Position numbers and translations under genes: made by a program. A DNA stretch of 64,000 bases from Aegilops tauschii subsp. strangulata. Its lineage: Eukaryota; Streptophyta; Magnoliopsida; Poales; Poaceae. Positions 1 through 9,474 of this stretch are shown one piece after another. The notes under the pieces were generated by a model. The model was not told the origin of the DNA. It ran no database searches and worked only from the letters and a program-made list of their open reading frames with translations. How positions within the stretch are numbered: position 1 is the stretch's first letter; the number at the start of each line of letters is the position of its first letter. The stretch is taken from positions 141,681,207-141,745,206 of the forward strand of contig NC_053037.3 in assembly GCF_002575655.3 (NCBI RefSeq), written 5' to 3'.

Positions 1-690
1 TAGCCCTCTATACGCACATATATGTGCCTACGTGTCTCCCGCACGCACATTATCTTTAGGCCTCTCTCGCACACATTGCCCCCCCCCCCGACACACCTCT
101 CTCTTAGTAGTTGGCAGATATGATTTCATCATATCATTCGGTAGGATATCCCTGGCTATTAGGCTGGATGGTAATACGAGGCAAAGTTTTACCCTAGTTC
201 GGATCGGACCCTTGCAGTTGAAGAAAGAGCCTACTCCTGGTACTGTATATTAGTGATAGGGGTGTGTACAAAGTACACGTGAATACCAGGCATTGTGCGT
301 GTGTGTATACTATCGACGAACTAGCCCCCAAGCTTGTATAACATACTAAGGGCCTAGGGTTACAAATCATATATAGTCGGCTTATCACCAGTGGGGATAG
401 AGTCCTCCGCGACTCTGGTAGCTTTGTGTTGTACGCCGAGTCCTCAACATGGGTCTTCGTATAACACGTCTTGGTCCAACCTATATGTGGCGCAGGATGG
501 AACCGACCCATGAGTCTTCATGTTGATCCACCACAACTAGAAATGATGTGCCCACCACACCACACACGCAATCGGCCACTAAGAAAATAAGCATATACAA
601 TAGTACAACGGTATCTAGCTCACGATACGTCTCCATATTTTGTTGATGACACTGACGGACTTTGCATTTGATGCGTGCTCCTTATTTTGT
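1..690. other. Intergenic, no gene recognised
   Basis: Mixed-composition sequence with a poly-C run near 80-90. Open frames on both strands are short, lack recognisable domains and overlap each other. I see nothing here that I can support as a gene or a defined element. Confidence 0.5.
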
Positions 691-699
691 TGACGACAC

Positions 700-960
700 T
701 TACGGTCATTGTATTTGACGTGTAGCCTCACCCCGCACGTACACATGCACGCACGCAAGACACGCACGCATGTAGGCGTGCAACACTGACACATACACAC
801 ACACGCATGCTGGCGTGCAACACTGACACGTACACATGCACTCACGAACACACGCACGTACGCACCCATGCATGCAACACTGAAACGTACCCTTGCACGC
901 ACGCAACACTCGCATGCCTGCATGCACACAGCACACGACGCAAGACACACGCTCAACCTA
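700..960. repeat. CA/CGCA-rich imperfect minisatellite
   Basis: Degenerate tandem repetition of a CGTGCAACACTGACAC-like motif, seen near 778, 812 and 870, embedded in ACGCACGCA-type sequence. The cysteine-rich open frames seen on the minus strand are a by-product of the simple sequence and are not annotated as genes. Confidence 0.7.
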
Positions 961-1471
961 TACATGCATGCACCCTTTGTTAAGGACATGGATTGTTACG
1001 GGTATTAATCAATCTTATCTGTGATAAGCAGAACATTGATGTTTGCAGCGGTCTTTATGAATCACAACGTATCGAACGGGCTATCAACATAGTAGGCTTA
1101 TCTACATGAAAAACATGACGTCACACTCAATGAACAATCATCGGTTTATGAAATGCCCGCTTCTGACCGCCCTGGCCCACCAAAGGTTCCTCTGCTGTGT
1201 GCTGCCTGCGTTGGGTCACTGACATGCAGGCCATGCACCCAAAGAGCCCACACGTCAGTGGAAGAATGGCGCGGTGTCCTAGGTCAGAGTCGAGGGCGCC
1301 ACTCGCGGCACGCCCGGTTGAACACACCTCCGTGCCGCATTCGAACGCCTCCATGAAACCCGCCCGTGTGGAAGCCGAGAAACCCACTCTGGACACACGT
1401 CCGTTCATGACCGGGCCGGCGTTAAACGCAACGCCGGCCGAGCTCCTCCCGTCCGCCGTCTATTTAATCTC

Positions 1472-1480
1472 CTATTTAAA
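1472..1480 (+). promoter_or_regulatory. Putative TATA box (CTATTTAAA)
   Basis: A TATTTAA-type box lies about 77 bp upstream of the first ATG of the GC-rich frame beginning at 1557. Spacing and the pyrimidine-rich leader between them are as expected for a plant gene, but expression cannot be judged. Confidence 0.35.
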
Positions 1481-1556
1481 CGAGGCCAAACGCCGGCCAA
1501 GAATCGCACACCTCCGCCGCTCCCCTATCTCCTCCACCATTTTGTCCACTCTTACA

Positions 1557-1910
1557 ATGGCTTACGAAGAGTAGTTATTCCGCATCCAAGCCGGCTGGGT
1601 AGACCGCCGGATACGAGCTATGCAGGTCGCTGATCCACCTCCCTCCCCTCGCCCGACGGAGCCAGTTGCCGCCCCAAGCCGGCGCGCGGTTCAGCAACTC
1701 GCCGCTCCAGGCCAGCTCGACGAGGAGCGGCGCACGGGCGTCGTTGCTGCCGTCCACGCCGCCGCCTCGTACCGCGTCTCCCGTTTCTGTGGCCGAGACT
1801 CCCATGTCGGCGGCCACGCCATGCAAGCAGTGACAGAAGCCGGGTGTGCGGAGAGTGACGAGTCGGTGGCGAGCGCCTCCGCGTCCGCCGCCATCATCGA
1901 GGAGAAGTAG
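1557..1910 (+). pseudogene. Decayed GC-rich ORF, unrecognised protein
   Basis: An ATG at 1557 follows a TATA-like box and a pyrimidine-rich leader. It opens a frame of five codons that meets TAG at 1572-1574, after which the same frame stays open to TAG at 1908-1910. The downstream part would encode about 111 residues that are proline-, arginine- and alanine-rich, with a low-complexity Ser/Ala stretch near its end. I do not recognise a domain. The promoter-like start with a very early in-frame stop suggests a relic of a gene or of a transposon-carried gene. Downstream, at about 2056-2125, a 24-bp stretch (ATGAACTCGA-CCGGTGCCGG type) is duplicated 44 bp apart. It may instead be a fortuitous GC-rich open frame. 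Confidence 0.3.
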
Positions 1911-2055
1911 AACATGGGAGGCCGCCGCCGCTTGGGTCCCATGAAGGCCACCGGGGAGGCGACGCCGGCGTACACAGTAGGTGTCTTGCCGGATCCTTTT
2001 GTTGCGAGGACCTTCGTCGACCCCGCATGGGCTCAACGGAAAAGGGGAATGTTAG

Positions 2056-2125
2056 GATGAACTCGAGCCGGTGCCGGCCATGGCGAAGTAGTGGCCGGTG
2101 ATGAACTCGAACCGGTGCCGGCCAC
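2056..2125. repeat. Short direct duplication
   Basis: The motif GATGAACTCGAGCCGGTGCC occurs at about 2056 and again, with one change (AACC for AGCC), at about 2099. The two copies are separated by roughly 20 bp containing the related string AGTGGCCGGTG. It looks like a local slippage duplication. Confidence 0.6.
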
Positions 2126-2762
2126 CATCATCTTCGGCACCAGCCAATGATATCAGTTGGGCAGTGGGGAAGCGAGCCGTCCTTTGCGCTGAAGCATATA
2201 CCTCCGGGGCTCCTGGCAGTCCGGTGATCGTGCTGCCGGACATGAGGAACACAAATCGATCGGCGGGCGACCATTTAGGCCAGGTATTATATACCTGTGC
2301 TGTCCAGAACTAGCACCGCGTAGTTCATTTGAATGTAATGAAATCTGTCATGTTTGTATGAAAATCCGGTATTTTATATGATTTCCGTCGTTGTTTATAT
2401 GAAATATCAGTTTGTCTACGTGTTTGTGTGAATTTCGTCGGGTTGGTTGAGTTGCTGTCATAATGTGTGCGGCTACGGTTGGATGGCGTAATTTGCGGGT
2501 CGCCAGTCGGTCTGCGGGCGGCTCGGGCGGCGTTGTGGGACAAAAAAACACAGCTCGTGCGAGCTCGTCTCCAACGTGCGCGCTGGAGGATGCATGATAG
2601 CATGAGCACCTGAGCCATTCCTCGTTCATCGGTGGCAAAGGCACCGGTGGACAAAAGGGTCGCCAATATTTTGGCTACCCCGGGCAAGATCCAAACAGCC
2701 CCTCCCAACAGATTCAAATCCCTCGTTCGCCGTGGAATTTTGCCATGTGTTGTTTTCATGGA

Positions 2763-2789
2763 CTAGCAAGATGCCCGTGCATTGCACGG
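2763..2789 (-). mobile_element. Helitron 3' terminus, orphan
   Basis: Read on the minus strand, a perfect 6-bp stem (CCGTGC-AAT-GCACGG, plus-strand 2775-2789) is followed 8 nt later by CTAG (2763-2766) and then a T at 2762. This hairpin-spacer-CTRR-T order is the diagnostic 3' end of plant Helitrons. The matching 5' terminus (TC...CTATTAAAG type) was not found to the right within this gene island, so the element may be truncated or its other end diverged. Confidence 0.55.
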
Positions 2790-3092
2790 AACATCAAGAT
2801 GCATTTTTTTACAAACTCCTGCATGCATGCAAGGGATAATTAATGTCCTCCTTTGCTAGTACCACGAGGCAAACACCATTAATGTTGCATCGATTAGTGT
2901 TAGTGGCCTTGTATATCTGCAAATTGTAATTTTGATAGTGGCCCCTTGTATATAAAAATGGAGGGAGAAAGATGAGAGATAGCGTGGTGGTGACTGGTGG
3001 TCGGACTGGGCGGAGGCATGGGGATGGACGGCGCATTATGTCTAGGTTTGTATCTCTCTCACACACACCCACGTAGGTGGGGGACGTGCACG

Positions 3093-3180
3093 AAGAGAAG
3101 AGGTGCACGCACGGCGCACGTACTCCTGTCTCTTTCCCAACCACACCCGCGCGGGTACACAATGGAGCTCATTTCTGTAC
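3093..3180 (+). repeat. Promoter-like segment shared with 9,340-9,420
   Basis: The order GAAGAGAAG-GGTGCACGCACG, then a C/T-rich stretch, then GCGGGTACAC and a GAGC-CATTT block recurs at 9,338-9,415 with substitutions and small indels. At the second site it lies just upstream of a TATA box. This is a dispersed duplication of unknown class. Confidence 0.55.
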
Positions 3181-3360
3181 GAAAAAGGCAGCCCACGTGG
3201 TAATTTGGCACGTGTACTGGTTGTCCACTTGGTGGAGGGAGGATCGTCTACCATGGGTGAGCAAACAAATTGCGACTTGACGCGTTATGTTAAATTAAAA
3301 AAAGAGGCAAACCATGTGGGGCCTACCTTAGAGGCAAGGCTCTATACACTGGAGTACTTT

Positions 3361-3560
3361 TGATGTGTCCCGTCAACTCGCAGAACGAGGAGAAGCTTGC
3401 TTAGTACGCCGTCTCCCCCGCCCACGGGCGCGGTGGCTCGCAGGATGAGGTGAAGCTTGCTTACGAGTAGTAGTAGTACTACTACTACTACTGTACGCCT
3501 TTACGCCCGCTCCCTCGCCCACGCGCGCTTTGGCTCGCAGCACGAGGAGAAAATTTTACT
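3361..3560. repeat. Imperfect tandem repeat with (TAG)n/(CTA)n palindrome
   Basis: Three imperfect copies of a GC-rich motif built on GGCTCGCAG-ACGAGGAGAA occur near 3377, 3434 and 3532. Between copies two and three lies a trinucleotide palindrome (TAGTAGTAGTACTACTACTA core, about 3467-3491) that can fold back on itself. No coding potential is evident. Confidence 0.55.
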
Positions 3561-4080
3561 ACTCCCTCCGTTTACTCCTCGTCCCTACTACGTACTTTGG
3601 TTAGTACTCCCTCCATTTACTTATACAAGGCCCCTATAAAAAATTACATTTTGCATCTATACAAGGCCACAAATAGTAATCGAGACAAAAGTTACTACTC
3701 CCTCCTTTCCAGTTTATGGCTCAATTTCAAAATCTCTCCAACCAAGGAAGACGGTGAGTGGTCGAATTAATTTCGTAGTTTGCACAAGTAATTAGTATGC
3801 TCGTTTTTCTCAAGAAGTTATGTTTACCGAGGCATTAATTAGAACGAATGCATGAATGACCACTAAATTTCCATGAACTTGTACATGCATTGGTTAGTTT
3901 CCTCTTGACACTGCTTGCGTCGGGTGATCTAACGCACCTCGAAATCCAACATGTAATGGTACTACTACTGGTATAGTAGAATTGAGACTTATCAAACGGA
4001 AAAACAAATGTTTTTTAGATGAGCCCTATAAACCCTAGTGGGTACGTACTCCGTAAAAACAGATTTTCCCAAAACTAAGT

Positions 4081-4143
4081 CGCTCCCTTTCATGAATTCT
4101 GTAGTATACTCCTCTGTCGACGCTCCCTTTCATGAATTCTGTA
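4081..4143. repeat. 23-bp direct duplication, 40-bp period
   Basis: CGCTCCCTTTCATGAATTCT plus the next three bases (GTA) occur at 4081 and again at 4121, with 17 bp between the copies. Confidence 0.75.
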
Positions 4144-4330
4144 CTTCCTGTCGCCGACATGTGGGACATATAGCAACCGGGTTGACGTGTCAAGCACCAA
4201 ATAACAGTGCAGAACAGCAGGGGGACGCACCCCACTCGTACTGGCCCAGTAGTAGTAATGAGCAATGAGACGTCAAATCACAATGCCGCACCTTCCCAGA
4301 CGGACGAAGCAACCATTATTTCACACTTCG
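4140..4330 (+). repeat. Dispersed promoter-like segment, copy 1
   Basis: One of four related stretches in the first 13 kb, in the order GCCGACATGTGG, AGTAGTAG/GAGCAATGAG, TCAAATCACAA-GCC-CACC, then GGACGAAGCAACCATTATTT. The other copies are at about 6,630-6,760 (partial), 7,135-7,330 and, on the minus strand, 12,425-12,535. No terminal repeats were identified. Confidence 0.6.
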
Positions 4331-4334
4331 GTTC

Positions 4335-4931
4335 GCCATCATCTCAACCCACGTAGTATTGCTTCTGCCTCAAGAGGGACACGCGCATCGCCTTGGTACA
4401 TCATGACACGTGGGACCGCATGACAGGCCATGCTCCCCCCCCCCGATCGCTCAGTAAAATCACCTCATTTTTACTATACTTCCTCCGTATCGGTTTACTA
4501 CATGGCATGCACGTCGTTCTAGGTTGAGAATTTAACTGGCTATATATGTGATGAATAGTACTCTAGCCTTTTAAAAAATGTATACTTTTGTACAGTAGTA
4601 CTATCGATGGATTGCGCCATGGAGCAAAAATTGAAATTAAAAAAAAGGTGGTACATATAGAGAGCGCTCGTCGCCAAATTATGCATATAGTACTATTAAA
4701 AAAGCTAGTACGTGCTTAATTGGGGTGCTAAATTCTATTAAAGAAATACTAGTAGTATGTACATACTGAAGAGTTAAAGTAACGAGAAGAAACATAACAT
4801 AGTTCTGCTGGGGGCTCAGCACAACACACCCCTCAAATTAAACTAAGCACACCTGAAATTAAACTATGCAACTAATCCGGTAGACACTGCATTAGAAGTT
4901 TAGAACCACCATGAGCAACGACACTGCCACC
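4335..4931. other. Intergenic, AT-rich 3' flank of exonuclease gene
   Basis: AT-rich sequence with short A and T tracts and no long open frame. It would contain the 3' untranslated region of the minus-strand gene ending at 4932. No specific polyadenylation signal could be chosen with confidence. Confidence 0.4.
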
Positions 4932-5651
4932 TTACTCGGAGTCCTCGTCCACGTCCTCGACTTCGTCCTTGTCCCTCTTCCTCTTGGCCGATACTTCTTT
5001 GCTTGAACCGCACACTTGGCTGTTGCTCTTCATCCAACCCTTGTAGATATTGAAACAAAGGTAGCCATCCATTTCAGCGTAGTGGATGTGGTCTATATCT
5101 AGTACATTCCGCTGCCATGCATGACGATGAAACGTGTAATGAGGTTTCTCCAGTTTACGGTACGAAGGATGAACCATGGCTCCTGCCAGGGTCAGCATTG
5201 AAGGCTGACGAGAGGGCACCAGCCGATTCTTCTGGAGGTCGAAGGGGTTGCCTACAACGAGGCCTATCCGACCCAGGACTTCTTTGTCGTTCTTAAAGTC
5301 TACAGTAACGAATTTCACTGTTTTGTCCTTAAGGAAGTTCTTAAAATCATGGCACTCAACGTCGGCATGGCATATGTGGTAGACCAAGCAAACGTTATGT
5401 ACGCAAACCTGGATCACGGCGGGCTTCTTCCTCTCTTTGTCCTTTAGATCCTTCTCCCGTCCCAGGACTGTGGTGTACTCAACATCTAGCCCAACGACCC
5501 ACTCATGATCTGAGTTTTCGAACATGCGTCTGAAGCGAGAAAGGCATCCTTTCACCGTCGCGGAAGAACGGGTGTAGATGACGTCGAACTCATCGCCGGT
5601 GATGGTTCTAACCTTGTACTCACCGCCGATCGTGGAGATTTGGGATGCCAT
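4932..5651 (-). CDS. 3'-5' exonuclease domain protein (WRN-exonuclease/RNase D-like)
   Basis: An intronless gene for a 239-residue protein. The fold and motifs match the DEDDy 3'-5' exonuclease superfamily, whose plant members resemble the exonuclease domain of Werner helicase. Exo I is visible as GLDVEYT (D and E present, about residues 51-57), Exo II as FKNDKEVLG with the second aspartate, and Exo III as YAEMD (YxxxD) followed by GYLCFNIY. All four metal-binding acids and the tyrosine are therefore retained. The C-terminus is a basic then acidic tail (KRKRDKDEVEDVDEDSE), which could act in nuclear targeting. The start at 5651 is preferred over the in-frame ATG at 5855, because the upstream codons are low-complexity and overlap an inverted repeat. 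Short, single-exon copies of this family are common in grasses. Substrate (RNA or DNA ends) cannot be deduced. The frame is intact, so function is possible. Confidence 0.8.
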   Translation of the reverse strand: MASQISTIGGEYKVRTITGDEFDVIYTRSSATVKGCLSRFRRMFENSDHEWVVGLDVEYTTVLGREKDLKDKERKKPAVIQVCVHNVCLVYHICHADVECHDFKNFLKDKTVKFVTVDFKNDKEVLGRIGLVVGNPFDLQKNRLVPSRQPSMLTLAGAMVHPSYRKLEKPHYTFHRHAWQRNVLDIDHIHYAEMDGYLCFNIYKGWMKSNSQVCGSSKEVSAKRKRDKDEVEDVDEDSE

Positions 5652-5803
5652 GGATTTGGGAGGAGGGTTAGGATTAGTGGAACTGCCGTAATGTGAATGG
5701 ACGGGACGACTAGGAGCGAACCGCCGTAGTATTGAAGGACGTGCGGGGACGAGTAGGAGCGAACTGCCAGCGTGCGAACGGCAGGGTAGTGGCTTTCCAT
5801 TCT

Positions 5804-5977
5804 CCCATGATACGGGCTTCCAAGAGCCCTTGGATCTGAGATCGAACGATTGCATGGCGTGATTCTAGACCTATGGGTGAATATCCTATCCTGGAGGGTT
5901 ATTCTGCAAATTTTCAGCAACTTAGCATGCGACCGTTTGATCTCAGATCCAAGGGATGCCAGCAGCCCGTATCATGG
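5804..5977. repeat. Inverted repeat, about 44-bp arms
   Basis: The left arm (5804-5848) and right arm (5934-5977) are near-complementary, pairing CCATGATACGGGCT with AGCCCGTATCATGG and TTGGATCTGAGATC with GATCTCAGATCCAA. About 85 bp separate the arms. The foldback lies directly upstream of the exonuclease start codon, within its probable promoter or leader. It may be a MITE remnant, but no clean target duplication was seen. Confidence 0.75.
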
Positions 5978-6163
5978 TCGCGCCTACCACGACCGTTGCG
6001 TCGCTCGCGCGGTCGCGCCCTTGGAGATTTAACACGGTGCGTTAGGCTATCTGATGTTGGCATGTCATACATAGTCATCACTTAATCACTCATACTACAA
6101 CAAGGTTGGCGATAAGGTTGGCTATAAGTGTATTTTTTACTCCTCTCTATCTCTTTCTTCGTA

Positions 6164-6244
6164 CTCCCTCCGTCCCATAATATAAGAACGTTTTTGACAC
6201 TAGTGTAGTGCCAAAAACGTTCTTATATTATGGGACACAGGGAG
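6164..6244. mobile_element. Stowaway MITE (Tc1/mariner), 81 bp
   Basis: An almost perfectly palindromic element that begins CTCCCTCCGTCCC and ends GGGACACAGGGAG. It is flanked by TA dinucleotides at 6162-6163 and 6245-6246. The inner arms contain ATAATATAAGAACGTTTTTG and its complement. The termini and TA duplication are those of Triticeae Stowaway elements. Confidence 0.9.
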
Positions 6245-6629
6245 TACTAGTATTTATTGCATTTGCCAAGGAGTGACCTCTTCCAATGAAATGGTGTTGC
6301 TAAGTTTGCTTCATTTAATTAGTTATAGACTCAAAATTGTCTTTTCACCTAGGTACACGCGCTTAGCACCGTTTATCCTTGGGTCACCAAACTAGTCTCT
6401 CTCTTCTTGATTAACTTGCCACATCAGACTTTATGCCTATGTGGCAAGCTTAAGCACCTGTAGGAGCAAGTAAAAGTAAGTACAATAGTGCGCTTTACAT
6501 GGCATTTTTGCATATGTGGAGGAAAGAGAGGCAAGGAAAAAGTGGAGAAGTGGGCTCTCATGCAAGAGCCAGCCTCTACTACATGGTGGAGCATTGGGAG
6601 AGGCACCTGTATGGAGGTGGTCAGGAATC

Positions 6630-6760
6630 GGGAGACTCACGCCGGTCGTAGCGCCGCAGTTAAAATGATAATGGCAAGTCAAATCACGGGGCCCCACCTG
6701 TCCAGCAGTAACTCGCTGTCAAATCACACAGCCCTACGTTTGCAGCAGCCTACTCCCTCG
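6630..6760 (+). repeat. Dispersed promoter-like segment, copy 2 (partial)
   Basis: Contains CGCCGGTCGTAGCGCCGCAG followed by GTCAAATCAC-GGGCCCCACC, matching the middle of the copies at about 7,205 and 12,500 (minus). The conserved GGACGAAGCAACC block is absent. A second TCAAATCACA-GCCC stretch suggests local duplication. Confidence 0.5.
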
Positions 6761-7134
6761 TCTTCTCGCGTCTCTGTCGAACCAACTAGGCGGAACTGCC
6801 CCGCCTACCGCGCAGGAAAAGCCCCGCCCTCGACTTTTAAATACAACTACATTCGCTTAAGAATCCAGTGATATACTTTTTGTGACATAGTAACTCATAT
6901 TTAGTTAGTCAAATGGATGACCTAGAACTACATGCAGGCCCTATAAACCGAGACGCCTAAAAATATAAAAAAACCGAGACGGAGGGGGTGGTTCAGCACG
7001 TATCTTTTTAGATCAATATAGTCGAGATTCACCAAGGAGCAAAACCAAGTGGTAGGCTACTCCTGTCGTGTTGGCGTAGCAACTCAAGCAGGGTCAGTCC
7101 GCACACGAAATGGTGACACACTTAACATGACCCC

Positions 7135-7330
7135 TTTGGCCGACATGTGGCTCATCCACCGTCTTGTTCCACGTGCGATGCACCAAATTACTGTTCGGAG
7201 CAGCGGTTGGAATTGGAGGCACCCCGGTCGTAGCGCCGCAGTAGTAGAAAATGAGCGATGAGGGGTCAAATCACAAAGCCCCACCTTTCCCGCATTAAGC
7301 TGGACGGACGAAGCAACCATCATTTCACTC
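7135..7330 (+). repeat. Dispersed promoter-like segment, copy 3
   Basis: The most complete copy, in the order TTTGGCCGACATGTGGCTCA, CACCAAATTACTGTTC, CCCCGGTCGTAGCGCCGCAG, GGGGTCAAATCACAAAGCCC, then GGACGAAGCAACCATCATTT. The 7,205-7,330 portion is closely similar to the reverse complement of 12,425-12,535, which lies immediately upstream of a minus-strand gene. These may therefore be copies of one ancestral promoter or leader region. Confidence 0.6.
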
Positions 7331-7339
7331 TAGGGCGCA

Positions 7340-8280
7340 AGAGCATAAAGAAAAGAGAAAACAATGATGCATGCGGCAGCTACCTAGGGCACCCTAGGGT
7401 AGGGGTCTCCACTACATATCCTTTTTTTTGAAAGCGCCTCCACTACAAATCGGCTTCTCCCTCGTCCTCTTGAAGAAAACTGATGATGAGTGCGGCGGTA
7501 GGGTTTGTAGGAGTACTACGGCGTGCGGGGCCATGTCGTAGTAAACGGGTTCGAGTCGACGCCTTTAATATGTGTGGGCCGCTTGGTTTTACGGGAACGA
7601 GGCAACATTTTGGGTTCGGAGACCAGTGGAGATATAGTACGTACAACAAATTGTGGACGTAGGTTTGACCGAAAGGCAATGATGCATGGGCCCTGCATTT
7701 TGATATACCCGGGGCCGCGTGAAATTTGCTACTCTACTCAAAACTAGTAAGGTACACATGTATTGAACGCATGAGATTTCGAAACCAAATTATGAATAAA
7801 TACACACTATAGCATGTAAAGCTTTGAGTCATATATGCATGATGTAGATGTTCGTTTAGTTCTTATAGTTCATCTCATTCAAAATCAATTAGTTTTATAA
7901 AAATGTTAAGATTCATGGGGTTGTGCATTGTAAATCATAAAGTAAAAAACAAATAATGGCAATTCATTTAGGAAAAAAATAATCAATTATGATACAGAAG
8001 ATTCTAGAACAAAGGAGAAGTGCTTGTGTTTTGAGGTTTGTGCATTATGCTTAAGTTCAACCATGGAGTCTTCTAAATTGTACATGTGGCAGATCTGGTG
8101 GAATGTTGATGATATCCAACGGCCAGTAGTGCTCAGATTTGCCTATCTCTGCACTGTCGGGTTAGCTTCATCCAGCGATCATCTTTCAAAGTTATTGGCA
8201 CACTATATAGTTCTTGTGCCATAGTTGCATGTTTTGGAAAAAGGCTACTAGTGGGTTTTACTATCTATTTAGGAATAGAA
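7340..8280. other. Intergenic, no gene recognised
   Basis: AT-rich sequence with short unrelated open frames on both strands. Nothing resembles a known domain, a terminal repeat or a splice-joined coding region. Confidence 0.4.
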
Positions 8281-8289
8281 GATGTATAC

Positions 8290-8690
8290 ATGGAAGTTGT
8301 AGGGAAAGAGATGACATGGAGCATCTCAATTCCTATGAGTAGGGATTGGAAAAGAGATGTCATTTGGTTCACATCATAGGAACTTTTCTATTGAATCTAG
8401 AGATGACATGTATCTCAATTCCTATGAGGAGGGATTAGAAAAGAGATGTAATTTGGTTCATATCATAGGAACTTTTCTATTGAATATACGCTAATGTTTA
8501 TTTTCCTTTGAAATTAAGGGAGTATAGGAATCCATTCATATGAACCAAGTGGCTCTAAATCTATAGAAATGATATCATGTTTATTTCCTTTGAAATGTGG
8601 AGTATATGAATCTATTCCTATGAACCAATTGGCTCTAAAGGAAAAAATCCTATAAAAATCATATCATATAGAGTTCCTATGATATTCCTC
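8290..8690. repeat. Tandem and dispersed repeats, ~95-bp unit
   Basis: A block with GAGATGACAT, ATCTCAATTCCTATGAG, AGGGATT, AAAAGAGATGT and CATAGGAACTTTTCTATTGA occurs at about 8302-8395 and again at about 8402-8488. It is followed by two diverged copies of a TATGAACCAA-TGGCTCTAAA block (about 8540 and 8620). Complementarity between the halves (ATAGGAACTTTT; AATTCCTATGA) suggests a decayed foldback transposon. Confidence 0.55.
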
Positions 8691-8699
8691 GACACTAAA

Positions 8700-9440
8700 G
8701 GATGCTTGAAATTGCTGCGGGTGATACGATGGTCTTTCTTTGTAGAATCCTCACCCATCTTTGTAGTTACCTCTCGAAGATGAATGAAATGATATATACA
8801 TGGTATTCTACATGTGCAATTTGGTACACGAAAACTCGGTAAAAATTTGCGAGGTTCGAATTTTCAATAAAGCTATATGCACTGCATTTCGGAACGGAGG
8901 GAGCGTACGGCAGTTGCTAACACTCACGTGGAAGATTTGTGTGTAGGAGGAGTGGCTGTTTTGTTAAATGACATGGCAAAACTGACACTGTCGGATGCCG
9001 ATCTAACGGTTCTTACAACGTTCGTCAGGAAAAGGCTTGTGGCGAACGTTTGTCGGATAATGATTTACGGACACATGCATTGCATTGATACGTGCCCCCC
9101 TCTCTCTCAAGCACACGCACCCTCATGAGTCACGACTCTCCCGAGTCCTCTCGCAGACTCGCACGTCGCACCCACCGTCTATCTGCAGGTAGACGTCACG
9201 CACATATGTGCTCTTCACACCCTACCCTCAGAACTTCTAAAAAACAAAAGACGGCGCGCACATTTTATTTTAGCTCACACGTCACACACTTATACTATTA
9301 CTCTTGCGGCGAACGTTCTTTGGGCATAGTATATTGTACTCTCGAAGAGAAGCGGTGCACGCACGCACTAGTTCTCTCACACCCACTCGCGGGTACACGT
9401 AGGAGCGCATTTTTTTGAAGCTGGTACAACAAAATCACTC
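8700..9440. other. Upstream region of putative transcript
   Basis: No gene seen. The stretch 9,338-9,415 repeats the segment at 3,093-3,180. The remainder is C/A-rich (CACGCAC-type) sequence leading to the TATA box at 9444. Confidence 0.4.
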
Positions 9441-9443
9441 CAC

Positions 9444-9454
9444 TATATATAAAA
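9444..9454 (+). promoter_or_regulatory. TATA box (TATATATAAAA)
   Basis: A strong plant TATA consensus, followed about 30 bp later by a pyrimidine-rich likely start region (CTTTACTAGGGTTCCTCTCG) and then a long C/T-rich leader. It supports a plus-strand transcript starting near 9475-9485. Confidence 0.5.
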
Positions 9455-9474
9455 GTAGGAGCCTTAGCGCTTGC

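Noticed and set aside
700..960. CRISPR-like array
   Set aside because: Repeats are imperfect with no spacers of regular length, and the window is eukaryotic.
615..989. Cysteine-rich minus-strand open frames, superficially like secreted peptides
   Set aside because: They are generated by the CA/CGCA simple repeat; the same motif gives Cys codons in several frames and there is no domain.
1575..2036. Minus-strand 153-codon frame opposite the GC-rich ORF
   Set aside because: No promoter or domain; the plus strand has better start signals, and GC-rich sequence opens frames on both strands.
2325..2759. Minus-strand 144-codon frame
   Set aside because: Low-information sequence with no recognisable motif or gene context; probably fortuitous.
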